A stretch of 58,366 nt of DNA from JBJYKD01 sp049310025 (GCF_049310025.1 NZ_JBJYKD010000018.1:1-58366); one strand, 5' to 3'. Positions 24,603-33,465 are shown, counted from the first letter of the stretch. Program-made: numbers and translations. The notes: generated by a model not told the origin, from the letters alone.

Positions 24603-25245
24603 AAACCGAATACCTCCTCTCGATCTTTCCGAATACCACCGTAAACACCGATGTCATGAGGAGATAGAATATGCCCGCCAGGGTGAATACCTCAACGGCT
24701 TTAAAGGAATTGGCATACATCTGCTGGGCGTTCCTCATAAGCTCCGTCATGGCGATGGTGGAAACCAGAGACGAATCTTTCAAAAGGGCAATAAACTCGT
24801 TGCCCATGGGGGGTATCAGCCGCCTGTAAGCCTGAGGCAGTATAACCCGCCTCATGGCCTGGCCGTAAGTCATACCCAGAGCCTTCGCGGCCTCCATCTG
24901 ACCTCTGTCTATAGACTGGATGCCGGCGCGGATTATTTCAGCCACATAGGCGGCGGAATTCAGGCTCATGGCCGCTACGGCCGCCACAAAAGGCGGCAGG
25001 TTAATCCCCACCGACGGCCCGCCGTAATAAATGGCAAACAGCTGGAGTAAGAGCGGGGTCCCCCGCATTACATAAATGTAAAACCCGGCCGCTTTGGTTG
25101 CGGCTTGATTTGAAGATATTTTCATGAGAGCCAGGATGAGTCCGAGAACAGTCCCGAAAATTATGGACAGCACGGTCAGTTCCAGTGTCATAAGAGCGCC
25201 CTGGGCCAAAATCGGGACTATCCCCCACATATATATAAAGTCCAT
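24595..25245 (-). CDS. glnP: Polar amino acid ABC transporter, permease
   Basis: 216-residue HisM/GlnP-type permease with about five membrane spans and the EAA loop (MEAAKALGMTYGQAMRRVILPQA near residues 135-160). Forms the channel, probably as a homodimer since only one permease gene is present. Middle gene of the binding protein, permease, ATPase order. Confidence 0.94.
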   Translation of the reverse strand: MDFIYMWGIVPILAQGALMTLELTVLSIIFGTVLGLILALMKISSNQAATKAAGFYIYVMRGTPLLLQLFAIYYGGPSVGINLPPFVAAVAAMSLNSAAYVAEIIRAGIQSIDRGQMEAAKALGMTYGQAMRRVILPQAYRRLIPPMGNEFIALLKDSSLVSTIAMTELMRNAQQMYANSFKAVEVFTLAGIFYLLMTSVFTVVFGKIERRYSVYE

Positions 25246-25342
25246 CGTTTCACCCCGTGATTAAAACAAGATTTGCCCTTTGAATGGCTTCAAAGGGCAG
25301 GCAAATGTCTTTTTCGCCCTTGCAGTAAACCGGACGCAAATT

Positions 25343-26233
25343 CTATTCGAACTTTACCTCCTCAAAAACCGAGATATCCTCGCCGAACCACTTTCTGGAA
25401 ATCTCCGCCATGGTCCCGTCTTCTTTCATTTCTTTCAGCACTTTATTCAATGCTTCCTGCAGGGCCTTGTCCTGTTTACGATAACCGATGCCGATGGGCT
25501 CTTTTACCAGGGGAAATGCCACCTTGAATTGATTGGGTCTCTTTGTCATATAATAGCGGCCCACCAGCTCGTCCACCACAATGGCGTCGGTCCTGTTGTT
25601 GGCCAGGTCCAGGAAGGCTTCGGTAAACTTTGGGTATTTTTTAAGCTCTTTGATGCCCTCTATTTTTTTGGCGGCTTCCTCGCTGGTGCTGCCCAGCTGG
25701 GTGCCGACCACCTTGCCCTTCAAATCCTCCACGCCCTTGATGGAATCGTCCCCCGCCCTAACAACCACCACCTGGGCCTCGTTCAGATACGCGGGGCTGA
25801 AATCTATCTCCTTAGCCCTTTCCGCGGTCATGCTGAGGCCGGACCATATGATGTCGAATTTGCCCGAATTCAAGGCCAGTATGACGCCGTTCCAGTCGGT
25901 GGGGATCCATTCCACCTCGACGCCCAGCCTTTTGCCGGCCTCTCTTGACAGATCTATATCGTAGCCCACCAGCTGGTTTTTGTCATCCCTGAATTCCAGC
26001 GGCGGGAAAGCGTCGTCTATGCCGATGGTGATTTTCCCGGCCTTTTTTATTCTCTCCAGCGAGTCGTCTTTGCTACCCCCACCGGCATTTCCCGAACCGG
26101 CGGATGAGCTTTGAGACGCCTGGTTTGGCGTATTCTGCCCGGACGTTCCGGCGGTATTTCTGCCGCAACCCGCTACAACGGCCGCAATCAGGACAATTGC
26201 CAGAATCAGCGAAAATAATCTCTTCAAATTCAA
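25343..26233 (-). CDS. Polar amino acid ABC transporter, substrate-binding lipoprotein
   Basis: 296 residues. Signal peptide ending in lipobox VAGC (Cys22), a Ser/Gly/Asn-rich linker, then the SBP family 3 fold starting KITIGIDDAFPPLEFRDDKNQLVGYDIDL and running to FGEDISVFEEVKFE. Captures an amino acid outside the membrane for the GlnPQ-type complex. TTG start; promoter TTTACA-17-TATAAT lies just upstream, giving a leader under 30 bases. First gene of the operon. Confidence 0.94.
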   Translation of the reverse strand: MNLKRLFSLILAIVLIAAVVAGCGRNTAGTSGQNTPNQASQSSSAGSGNAGGGSKDDSLERIKKAGKITIGIDDAFPPLEFRDDKNQLVGYDIDLSREAGKRLGVEVEWIPTDWNGVILALNSGKFDIIWSGLSMTAERAKEIDFSPAYLNEAQVVVVRAGDDSIKGVEDLKGKVVGTQLGSTSEEAAKKIEGIKELKKYPKFTEAFLDLANNRTDAIVVDELVGRYYMTKRPNQFKVAFPLVKEPIGIGYRKQDKALQEALNKVLKEMKEDGTMAEISRKWFGEDISVFEEVKFE

Positions 26234-26266
26234 AATTCATTCCCCTCTCCGCAAAATTCTTTTCTT

Positions 26267-26295
26267 ATTATACTTTAATATATTAAACTTGTAAA
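26267..26295 (-). promoter_or_regulatory. Promoter of the amino acid ABC operon
   Basis: Minus-strand TTTACA (26290-26295), 17-base spacer, TATAAT (26267-26272). Upstream, 26300-26495 holds no gene; GACCTC/GAGGTC arms at about 26311-26374 could fold into a hairpin. Confidence 0.88.
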
Positions 26296-26495
26296 GTAAT
26301 AAAATCATATGACCTCTCCTTCCTGCTGAGGTTTTTAACTCATCCTGTTCGGAGGACGGCGAGGTCTTTTTTCTACATACGGCACACATTTTTCCGCTTC
26401 TTACCTAACAAAATTTTACAGTCTAGCTTTTATTTGTGTAAAACGTCATTTTTTGACAGCAATGACGGCCCGGCACCCGAACCAGTCTCCACCAA

Positions 26496-26523
26496 TAAAA
26501 AAACACCCCCTGTCACCCGGGGG
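26496..26523 (-). terminator. Terminator of the HepT/MntA operon
   Basis: Minus-strand CCCCC and GGGGG arms around GGGTGACA, followed by TGTTTTTTT. It overlaps the last codons of hepT. Confidence 0.75.
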
Positions 26524-26968
26524 ACGGCCCTTTTTCTAATTTTATAAGATATGCGGCTATTTCTCTTAAAAATATCTTAAAATCATCCAGATCCTGTTTT
26601 AATATTTTTATCACTTCATCTTCACTTACTTGCTGATACAGATGAACTATCCTGTTTCTAAATTTGATCATTTGCCGATACTTTTTTAAATTCTTTTCCG
26701 CTATTATCCCTTTTTTACAAAGACTTTCAAAGAAGTCAGCTGAGGAGAAGTCTTGGGATTTTATTAGATTTTCCTTTACAGCTATATGCTGGGCTATATC
26801 GATCATTGATTCGATTGCCGTCTGTAGCCAATAGCATGCACTGCCCATATTTCTTTTATCTTTTTTAAAATCTTCTTCGCTTAAATTTGCTATAGATGTC
26901 AGATCTTCCAGTTTCTCATTTATGAATATGATTTTGGAATTGATTCTGTTTTTATCAATCATAATCAT
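26513..26968 (-). CDS. hepT: HepT-like HEPN ribonuclease toxin
   Basis: About 150-residue all-alpha HEPN (DUF86) protein. The RNase motif R-x4-H-x-Y appears as RNRIVHLY near residue 112, the signature of HepT toxins whose Tyr is AMPylated by the partner. Overlaps the antitoxin gene by ATGA, start MIMIDKNR. AT-rich compared with flanking genes, consistent with mobile toxin-antitoxin modules. In the cell it would cleave RNA (tRNA or mRNA) when not modified. Confidence 0.88.
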   Translation of the reverse strand: MIMIDKNRINSKIIFINEKLEDLTSIANLSEEDFKKDKRNMGSACYWLQTAIESMIDIAQHIAVKENLIKSQDFSSADFFESLCKKGIIAEKNLKKYRQMIKFRNRIVHLYQQVSEDEVIKILKQDLDDFKIFLREIAAYLIKLEKGPSPG

Positions 26969-27381
26969 CCCTCTAAAAGATTTTGTATAAATTCTTTCTG
27001 CATGCTGTTGTAGCGGTAATAGTGAAGGCGATAGGAGCAAAGAATCCTCTCTAAAAATTCATCGGTTAAATCACTGTCTTTTTCATAGATAATTTTTCCC
27101 TTTATGACCGCATTAAACCTCAGTAAAAAATTGGCTTTGTTTAGATTTAACAGATCAATATTCTCAAAATGTAAAATACGGGATAAATCATCCATAATTT
27201 TTGCTTCATCAAACAAATTTAGATTGTTTTCAAAGAGTATTGCAATGTCGATATCGCTTGTTTCATTAAAAGTGCCATCCAGATAAGAGCCGAACACGGT
27301 AACCAAAACAATTTTATCGTTTGCTCTAAAATAGTTTTTCAGTTCCTCTTTTTTTTCTTCGATAGTAACTTTCAGCTTCAA
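26965..27381 (-). CDS. mntA: MntA-like minimal nucleotidyltransferase antitoxin
   Basis: 138-residue polymerase-beta-fold nucleotidyltransferase with G31-S32-x10-D43-x-D45 (GSYLDGTFNETSDID), the GSx10DxD motif of MntA antitoxins that AMPylate HepT. It is the first gene of the pair, as usual, and overlaps hepT by 4 bases. Start ATG (MKLKVTIE) has only a modest ribosome site (AGAGGGAT), which is weaker than in neighbouring genes. Confidence 0.88.
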   Translation of the reverse strand: MKLKVTIEEKKEELKNYFRANDKIVLVTVFGSYLDGTFNETSDIDIAILFENNLNLFDEAKIMDDLSRILHFENIDLLNLNKANFLLRFNAVIKGKIIYEKDSDLTDEFLERILCSYRLHYYRYNSMQKEFIQNLLEG

Positions 27382-27477
27382 TTTTTATCCCTCTTTTTGC
27401 TTTTTCCGTAATTTTATGATAACACAGCCATATCCGGCGGGCAAGTTCTTTTAAATCAAAAAAACTGTAAAATATAA

Positions 27478-27510
27478 ACAGGCAGGGAAAATGTCCCCGC
27501 CTGCCGCAAA
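27478..27510 (-). terminator. Hairpin downstream of the small coiled-coil gene
   Basis: Minus-strand GGCAGGCGGGGACA and TTTTCCCTGCCTG pair with a short loop, followed by TTTATATTTT. A modest terminator. Confidence 0.55.
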
Positions 27511-27527
27511 TTATTAGGTGAAATTGT

Positions 27528-27674
27528 CTACGCGCCCTTCTTGAGCGATTCTATCTGTTCTTCCAATTCCATTATACGCACCAGGAGTTTAACCCTGTTG
27601 CCTTCGTTTTTGGTCCACTGGTTTAAAAGCTGTTCTCTTTCCTTTTCCAGTGAGAGTACCCTATCCTTCAGCAT
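27528..27674 (-). CDS. Small coiled-coil protein, unknown function
   Basis: 48 residues, almost entirely a predicted helix with heptad-like leucines (LKDRVLSLEKEREQLLNQW, VKLLVRIMELEEQIESL). I choose the ATG giving MLKDRVL because GGAGG lies 8 bases upstream; a longer start 13 codons earlier has none. Not recognised; short coiled coils like this often act as partners or scaffolds. It is monocistronic with a hairpin after it. Confidence 0.65.
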   Translation of the reverse strand: MLKDRVLSLEKEREQLLNQWTKNEGNRVKLLVRIMELEEQIESLKKGA

Positions 27675-27949
27675 TCGCGCTTCCTCCCCTTCCACCTTGA
27701 TAATGCTATTCAATTGTAGTATATAAAGAATTTGTTAAGTATAAATTATCAAAAAGTTAATTTTTTGTGAAAAATGGCAGGTCTTTATAAAAAATTATCA
27801 TGCCCAGCGCTTTTCATCGCCGCAGGTCTTTTATGTTTCACATTTGTCCAAAAAAATGGATAAATTTTATCGAATTCCGCCTTTAGACTTCCATTATTGC
27901 GCACTTTTTGTCCTTTTGGACCGGGGCATATTTGACAAAAGCTTTATCT

Positions 27950-28738
27950 TTAATTTTTATATTGCGGCAAATCGCCGGCCCGCCATCCCATTTTCCGCGA
28001 TATATTCCGGGCGCAGTCCATCACTTTCGACGCCAGTTCCTCAACCCTTCCCGGCGGAATGGTGACCGTGGCCCCCGATACGCTTACGGCCCCTATGACC
28101 TTACCCGTGTAGTCAAATATGGGAGATCCGACACACCTTATGCCCTCTTCGTTTTCTTCATCGTCCACCGCATAACCCCGGATCTTTATTTGTCTTAAAT
28201 GTTCCCTCAATTCGCCCGGGTCTACGATGGTTTTCGATGTGTATCTTTCGAGGCCCTTTTTAATAATTTTTTCTGCAAATTCCTCCGGCGAAAAAGCCAG
28301 AATCGCCTTCCCCACCGCCGAAGCATGCAGCGGGGCGCGGCGGCCGATCTGGGAGTACATTCGGATGGTCCTGTTGCCGTCAATTTTGTCGATGTAAAGG
28401 GCTTTATCCCCGTCGGGTATGACCAGGTGAACCGCTTCATTCACTTCGTCACAAAGCTGTTTCAACAGCTCGTGGGCTTCGCGCCTGAGGTCCATTCTCT
28501 CGAGTATGGAACCTCCCAGGTAAAGTAATTTCATTCCCAGCCGGTACCTTTCGCTGTGGGGATTTTGTTCTACATATCCCAGGCCGAGGAGTGTGGAAAG
28601 CAGGCGGTGGACGGTGCTCTTGTGAAGGTCCAGCCGGCGGGAAAGCTCCGTGACGCCTATGCCGTCCTTTTCCCCGGCCAGTTCCTCCAGTATCCTCATT
28701 GCCCTTTCAATAGACTGTACGGTGTTTTCCTGCCGCAT
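27950..28738 (-). CDS. kdgR: IclR family regulator, probable KdgR
   Basis: 262 residues: winged helix (VTELSRRLDLHKSTVHRLLSTL, about 28-50) and IclR effector domain (GRRAPLHASAVGKAILAFS, GIRCVGSPIFDYTGKVIGAVSVSG). ATG start with AAGGAGG 6-7 bases upstream. A sequence closely like the enterobacterial KdgR box lies 24 bases before the start, downstream of a clear promoter, and a related half-site motif precedes the KDPG aldolase/KDG kinase operon at 38.0 kb. This supports control of KDG metabolism, although no KDG gene is adjacent. Confidence 0.85.
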   Translation of the reverse strand: MRQENTVQSIERAMRILEELAGEKDGIGVTELSRRLDLHKSTVHRLLSTLLGLGYVEQNPHSERYRLGMKLLYLGGSILERMDLRREAHELLKQLCDEVNEAVHLVIPDGDKALYIDKIDGNRTIRMYSQIGRRAPLHASAVGKAILAFSPEEFAEKIIKKGLERYTSKTIVDPGELREHLRQIKIRGYAVDDEENEEGIRCVGSPIFDYTGKVIGAVSVSGATVTIPPGRVEELASKVMDCARNISRKMGWRAGDLPQYKN

Positions 28739-28761
28739 GATTTCCTCCTTTGTATCGCTTT

Positions 28762-28778
28762 ATGAGATACCGTTTCAT
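28762..28778. promoter_or_regulatory. KdgR-like operator
   Basis: Minus-strand ATGAAACGGTATCTCAT agrees at 13 of 16 fixed positions with the enterobacterial KdgR consensus ATGAAACGNCGTTTCAT. It sits about 10-26 bases downstream of the predicted transcription start, so binding could block elongation. Confidence 0.6.
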
Positions 28779-28794
28779 ACATATATTATAATAT

Positions 28795-28823
28795 ATTATA
28801 TTATCATATTTGATTTTTGTAAA
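28795..28823 (-). promoter_or_regulatory. Promoter of the second IclR gene
   Basis: Minus-strand TTTACA (28818-28823), 17-base spacer, TATAAT (28795-28800), followed by alternating AT. Confidence 0.82.
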
Positions 28824-28937
28824 ATGCCTCTCTCTCATACAAAACATCCGGAATCCTTATTTATGGTTTGAAAATTTGATTTAGAGAGAACCCGGTATTT
28901 CATGACAGGCCGCACCCTGCATTTTTGTTTGAGCATG

Positions 28938-28957
28938 AAAAAAGAGCCCGGAGGCTC
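28938..28957 (-). terminator. Terminator of the dipeptidase operon
   Basis: Minus-strand GAGCCTCCGGGCTC hairpin followed by TTTTTTCATG, immediately after the dipeptidase stop. Confidence 0.85.
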
Positions 28958-28960
28958 CTG

Positions 28961-29932
28961 TCACAAAATCTCTTTTATAACCCTTTCCATATTCCCGTAT
29001 GCAATTTTTTCTATGTCCCTCTCACTGTAGCCGCTTTTTGCCAGCAGTTCTACAAAATTCGGAATTTTTGACGCGTCTTCAAGACCCCTGGTTGCAGAGG
29101 TTTTCCCTCCCTGAAAGGTCGCGGTGGTTTCCTCTGTTAAAAACTCGCAAAAATCAAATCCGAAACCCACGTAATCAATACCCACCAGGTCGGCTATATA
29201 GTCGACATGCCTTACGAGGTTTTCTATGGAAGGGTTAACCTCGTCGATGAAGGCCGGCCAGGCGTTTATTCCTATGACTCCGCCCCGCTCGGCTATTGCC
29301 TTTATCTGATCGTCCTTCAAGTTCCGCGGTACCCTGCACAAATTGTATACGTTGGAATGTGACGCTATAAACGGCTTTTCGGTATTTTCATAGATATCCC
29401 AGAAGGTCTTTTCATTGGCGTGAGACACGTCAACTATCATACCCAGTTCTTCCATTCTCCTGACGGCTTCAATCCCCAGCGGAGTAAGTCCCCGATCTGT
29501 GTTCGGGCTTCCGACTCCGGTGGCAAACTCATTTTCCTCATTCCACGTCAGCATCCCGTGCCTGATGCCCAGCCGGTAGAGCACATTTATCAGGCTGACA
29601 TTGCCCCTGAGGCCGCTCATTCCTTCCATACCCAGCACCACGGCAATCTTGCCGGATTCCCGGATCTTTACCATATCGTCATATCTGTATACGATCCCCG
29701 CACAATCTTTCATATCCTCGATTTCTTCGCTCAATGCCCCCAGTACCTGCATCATCCTCCATGTCGGGTCATCGGTGTACGGCGGGTCCACCCACACCAC
29801 CAGAATCGCGCCTTTTACGTTTCCCTTTTGCAGTCTTTCGAGATGATATCTTTTAAACACATTATTTTCGCCTTCAAGCCTTTTTATGGTTACATGTGTC
29901 AGGATGTCAGAATGCCCGTCAAAATTTATCAT
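28961..29932 (-). CDS. Membrane dipeptidase family (M19) peptidase
   Basis: 323-residue zinc dipeptidase of the renal-dipeptidase family. N-terminal metal motif DGHSDIL, GMEGMSGL mid-protein, and SHSNVYNLCRVPRNLKDDQIKAI are the family blocks. No signal peptide, so cytoplasmic. Start ATG (MINFDGHS) has GGGGAGG 5 bases upstream; the longer frame is discarded. It is 75 bases downstream of a DUF819 permease, so the pair may import and cleave a peptide or D-amino-acid dipeptide. Confidence 0.9.
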   Translation of the reverse strand: MINFDGHSDILTHVTIKRLEGENNVFKRYHLERLQKGNVKGAILVVWVDPPYTDDPTWRMMQVLGALSEEIEDMKDCAGIVYRYDDMVKIRESGKIAVVLGMEGMSGLRGNVSLINVLYRLGIRHGMLTWNEENEFATGVGSPNTDRGLTPLGIEAVRRMEELGMIVDVSHANEKTFWDIYENTEKPFIASHSNVYNLCRVPRNLKDDQIKAIAERGGVIGINAWPAFIDEVNPSIENLVRHVDYIADLVGIDYVGFGFDFCEFLTEETTATFQGGKTSATRGLEDASKIPNFVELLAKSGYSERDIEKIAYGNMERVIKEIL

Positions 29933-30007
29933 GGTTGCCTCCCCGTCGGTCAAAAGACATGATTGCAAGTCTCCAGCTTATATGGAGGAGGGCCGTTCGC
30001 CCCCCTC

Positions 30008-31201
30008 TTATAAGCCCAGCATACTTTTCAACGTATTGCCGACAAAAATTCCAAAATAATTGCCCACGACATATCCGTAGACACCCACCAGAAGCGCCGG
30101 CAGGACCAGTTCGCTCCAGCCTTTTGCTATGGCCATGGCCGCGGCGGTGGTGGGGCCTCCGATATTGGCGTTGGATGCCACCAGGAGTTCCTCAAGATTA
30201 AATTTGAATAATTTGCCTATAAACAGTGTCCACAACATGTTCACCACCACCATGATGGCGCAGAACAAAAGCAGTGCGGGGCTGTTCTTTATGATCATTT
30301 CAATCGAAGCCGGCACGCCTATTACCACGAAGAACAGGTATATTAAGAAGGTGCCCAGTTCTTCCGCCCCTCGTATATTGGAAAAGAAATCGGAGAAAGC
30401 CGATGCCAGTATCAATGTCAAAGTTGTTATCACAAGATACTTCTGGCCGAAAATGGATTTTACAATCTCCGGGGCCGCGGAGCTGTTTACAAAGTCGGCA
30501 ATTTTTATGGACAGAGCCGTAATAACAATTGCCGACCCCATGGCCTTTGCTATATCAAGAAGGGAAATCTCTTTTCTTCCCCAGTAAGCCGCTGCGGCGG
30601 TCTTGCCGCTTTCGTCTTCCTTCTTTGTATCTTCATAAGGATGCGTAAAATGTCTTCTGAAAAATGCCATGGTGGGAATCATCATCAAGACGAAGAAATA
30701 TAAAGCCATGTTCAGGTTATCGGCCACTATGGCGGCATTTATTATATTCTGGGATGTCTTGAAGGCCTCGGACATGGCCACAAAGTTGACGCCCCCGCCT
30801 ATATAGCTTCCGGTCATCATTCCGGCAACTTTGTATATCTCCGGAATAACCGCAACCAGCAACATGGTGGCTATAAAGGCGCCCAGTACTGTCCCTATTG
30901 CCGAAATATTGAACGCCCAGAAGGTCCTTCCGCTTTCCCGCCAGATCCTTTTGATATCGGCCTTGAACAGCAACAGCGGCACGGCCACAGGCACCACATA
31001 GGTGTACACACCGTCATAGACCGGGCTCTCCATGGGGATTATCTTCAGGTTTGCCAGAATAAGCGCCCCGAGCAGGGCGATAATGGCGCCTGTAACCTTT
31101 GCAGCCCACCTGTACCTTTGTTCCAGGTATATGCTGACGGCCGCCCATCCGGTTAAAAACGCAATCAAGACCCACGTATCATCCGGCTTGATAAGACTCA
31201 T
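30008..31201 (-). CDS. DUF819 family membrane protein, putative transporter
   Basis: 397-residue polytopic protein with about 10-11 membrane spans, matching the DUF819 (YjcL) family: PMESPVYDGVYTYVVPVAVPLLLF near residue 60-80, MTGSYIGGGVNFVAM near 135, and a C-terminal half with ANIGGPTTAAAMAIAKGWSELVLPALLVGVYGYVVGNY. Function is not established; the inverted two-half architecture resembles carboxylate/amino acid symporters. Ribosome site AAGGAGG. It is cotranscribed with the M19 dipeptidase; 31202-31500 upstream is AT-rich and carries no gene. Confidence 0.85.
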   Translation of the reverse strand: MSLIKPDDTWVLIAFLTGWAAVSIYLEQRYRWAAKVTGAIIALLGALILANLKIIPMESPVYDGVYTYVVPVAVPLLLFKADIKRIWRESGRTFWAFNISAIGTVLGAFIATMLLVAVIPEIYKVAGMMTGSYIGGGVNFVAMSEAFKTSQNIINAAIVADNLNMALYFFVLMMIPTMAFFRRHFTHPYEDTKKEDESGKTAAAAYWGRKEISLLDIAKAMGSAIVITALSIKIADFVNSSAAPEIVKSIFGQKYLVITTLTLILASAFSDFFSNIRGAEELGTFLIYLFFVVIGVPASIEMIIKNSPALLLFCAIMVVVNMLWTLFIGKLFKFNLEELLVASNANIGGPTTAAAMAIAKGWSELVLPALLVGVYGYVVGNYFGIFVGNTLKSMLGL

Positions 31202-31501
31202 TTTTCCGCCCTCCTTAAATTAACTGGATAATTCCTAAAAATACCATTTTTGCGTCATTTTTGTGAAGTTTTATTTATCCCCCCCTCCGCCACAATATGG
31301 TCAAATTCCCAAAAATGCGACCATCTTATATATTATAATAATATATATATTCTTCATTATTTTGAAATTTCCTGCCTGAGCGATAAAATTTTCCCCCGGC
31401 GTCGGCACATGATCTTAAATACACTTCAATACGCCGAATTACTGCATTTCCTTCCGTGCCGTTGATAGCGCCGTGAATTTCAATATATTGAAACGAGCCA
31501 T

Positions 31502-31532
31502 AAAAAAGAGAACCCGTTGAAAGGTTCTCTCT
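31502..31532 (-). terminator. Terminator of the ddl operon
   Basis: Minus-strand AGAGAACC and GGTTCTCT arms, then TTTTTTAT, about 100 bases after the XRE-cupin stop. Confidence 0.85.
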
Positions 31533-31632
31533 TATGCCTATCTTATGTTATCCTTATCTTATGCCATCCTTAAATTAAAACAGCTCGTAAACGGGTCATA
31601 AATTTTAAAATCACAGCTCATGGATAATCTGC

Positions 31633-32172
31633 CTAAAAACTGGGGGGCACCATTGCCCAAACCGATATGCTCGTCTCATCACCGATATTCACGTAGCGGT
31701 GCGGGACAGTGCTGTCCAGGTAAATGCTGTCCCCCTCTTCCAGGATGAATTCCCTGCTGCCCCACTTCACTTTGAGCCTGCCTTTTAAAACCAGCCCGCA
31801 CTCTTCCCCCTCATGGGCAATTAACTCCTCGGTATTACATTCTCCGGGCTTTATTTCCACCTGTAAAAATTCTATTTTCCTCCTGAGGTCGGGGCACAGA
31901 AGCTCGTATGTGATATTGGAATTCGGGAGCTTTATCTGTTTGCGTTCGTTTTTCCTGACAATCGGATTGCCCTTTTCGTATTCGTCAAAAAAGTAATGCA
32001 TGGAAACATTGAGAGCCCTTGCTATCTTCCAGAGAGATGCCACCGACGGGCCCGTGATGTTTCTCTCAATCTGGCTTATCAGGCCGGTGCTCAGGCCGGT
32101 CCTCTCGGACAACTGCTCTATGCTTATATTCTGGCTCTGCCGCAGTTGCCTTATTTTAGACCCCAATTCCAT
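31633..32172 (-). CDS. XRE-cupin transcriptional regulator
   Basis: 179 residues: helix-turn-helix at about 5-60 (KIRQLRQSQNISIEQLSERTGLSTGLISQIERNITGPS) and a cupin sensor domain at about 105-175 (HEGEECGLVLKGRLKV, EEGDSIYLDSTVPHRYVN). Regulators of this design sense small metabolites such as polyamines, amino acids or phosphonates. It follows ddl by 18 bases, so it probably controls this D-Ala-D-Ala ligase transcript; CATATATAT repeats at that promoter are candidate sites. Start chosen at the MELGSK ATG. Confidence 0.87.
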   Translation of the reverse strand: MELGSKIRQLRQSQNISIEQLSERTGLSTGLISQIERNITGPSVASLWKIARALNVSMHYFFDEYEKGNPIVRKNERKQIKLPNSNITYELLCPDLRRKIEFLQVEIKPGECNTEELIAHEGEECGLVLKGRLKVKWGSREFILEEGDSIYLDSTVPHRYVNIGDETSISVWAMVPPSF

Positions 32173-32190
32173 TATCATCACCCTTAAAAA

Positions 32191-33378
32191 CTATTTCTTG
32201 ATTTCTGCGCCTTTCAAGCCGCCCGAACTGGCCTTGAGCAGCAGTTTGGTATCAAAGGTGTAAATGTTTTTCCGGTCGTCTTCGTGTCTTTTTATTGCCA
32301 GCTGAATCAGTCTGTCAATCAAATCCCTGAAGGGAATTCCAAGGGGTTCCCAGAGGTAAAAAGCAAAGGAACCCGGAAGCGTGTTTATCTCGTTGACATA
32401 AACCTTCATGCTCTCCTTTTCCATTAAAAAATCTATTCTGGATATACCGGCACAGTCCAGGACCCTAAACGCCTTGAGCGCCAGGTTTTTTATTTCCTGC
32501 GCTTTATCTTCCGGTATGGGCGCCGGGATTTTCCTGGCGGCGCCTTTCATGCCTTTTACACCTTCGCTCCTCATGTATTTGTCATCGTAACTCAGGAACT
32601 CCTGCCAGGAAATCGGCATTTCACACAATGAAGCCTCCACCTCGTCATCAATGCCTATCACCGAACAATTGATTTCCACAGGGTTGTTTACCGCCTCTTC
32701 CACTATGACTTTTCTGTCGTACTTCGAGGCGATTTCTATGGCGCATGAGAGTTCCTCTCTGGTCCCGGCCCTGCCGATGCCTATGCTGGAGCCCAGGTTG
32801 GCCGGCTTGACAAACAGGGGATATCTCAGTTTTGATTCTATATCCTCTATAACTGCATCGGGATTTTTTTCATAGTTTTTTCTCAAGAACCACGTATAAT
32901 TGACAACCGGGATGCCGTTGGCTTTAAAAATGTCTTTCATCAAGATCTTATCCATGCCGACGGCGGAACCTGCGACACCGCTGCCCACATAAGGTATGTC
33001 CGCCAGTTCCAGGAGGCCCTGCATGGTCCCGTCTTCGCCGTGGGCGCCGTGAAATGCCAGGAAGGCCACGTCGATGTTTACGGATTCCGGCTCTCTTTTG
33101 AAAACCCCGGTCTTAAAAGGGTAAAAATACAGTTTTTTCAGGCCAGGGATAGGAGTCATGACAACCTGCCTGCTCCTTGAAAGCAGCCGGTCGACATCGC
33201 TGTAATTCTTGACATCTAGGAGTTGGTCACCGGTATACCAGCGGCCATCTTTACTGATATAAACGGGAAAGACGCTGTATTTCGTTTTGTCAATATTCTC
33301 TATCACCTGAAGGCCGGTAATTACAGAAACTTCGTGTTCCACGGACCTGCCGCCAAACATCACGGCCACGTTTAACAC
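32191..33378 (-). CDS. ddl: D-alanine--D-alanine ligase
   Basis: 395-residue ATP-grasp ligase joining two D-Ala for peptidoglycan. N-terminal VMFGGRSVEHEVSVITG, central KPANLGSSIGIGRA and C-terminal Mg-binding DFLMEKESMKVYVNEINTLPGSFAFYLWE. It is about 35-45 residues longer than E. coli DdlB, with a loop around 60-100 and a charged C-terminal tail. GGAGGG precedes the start. Encoded 87 bases downstream of a membrane MurF, apparently as a separate transcript with the XRE-cupin gene; a specialised or second Ddl is possible. Confidence 0.92.
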   Translation of the reverse strand: MLNVAVMFGGRSVEHEVSVITGLQVIENIDKTKYSVFPVYISKDGRWYTGDQLLDVKNYSDVDRLLSRSRQVVMTPIPGLKKLYFYPFKTGVFKREPESVNIDVAFLAFHGAHGEDGTMQGLLELADIPYVGSGVAGSAVGMDKILMKDIFKANGIPVVNYTWFLRKNYEKNPDAVIEDIESKLRYPLFVKPANLGSSIGIGRAGTREELSCAIEIASKYDRKVIVEEAVNNPVEINCSVIGIDDEVEASLCEMPISWQEFLSYDDKYMRSEGVKGMKGAARKIPAPIPEDKAQEIKNLALKAFRVLDCAGISRIDFLMEKESMKVYVNEINTLPGSFAFYLWEPLGIPFRDLIDRLIQLAIKRHEDDRKNIYTFDTKLLLKASSGGLKGAEIKK

Positions 33379-33398
33379 AATCGATCCCTCCTTTTTTT

Positions 33399-33446
33399 CA
33401 TATATATCATATATATATTATATTTTCATATATATTCCATATATAT
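33399..33446. repeat. Four CATATATAT repeats at the ddl promoter
   Basis: Perfect CATATATAT copies start at 33399, 33408, 33427 and 33438, all in the same orientation, inside 48 bases just upstream of the ddl ribosome site. A minus-strand TATAAT lies between copies 2 and 3. Candidate binding array for the XRE-cupin regulator, or simply a curved AT-rich promoter. Confidence 0.6.
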
Positions 33447-33465
33447 TAAACCCTGCGCCAAAAGC

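Noticed and set aside
26234..26320. Short minus-strand frame with a strong ribosome site (AAGGAGAGGTC then ATG) running into the ABC-transporter start, possible leader peptide
   Set aside because: The transporter promoter (26267-26295) lies inside it, so the operon RNA starts after its first codon; probably chance.
26311..26376. Plus-strand terminator-like GACCTC...GAGGTCTTTTTT
   Set aside because: No plus-strand gene ends upstream, so it cannot be assigned as a terminator.
31297..31324. Inverted ATGGTC/GACCAT upstream of the DUF819 gene
   Set aside because: Six-base arms 16 bases apart are not significant and no promoter elements are aligned with it.
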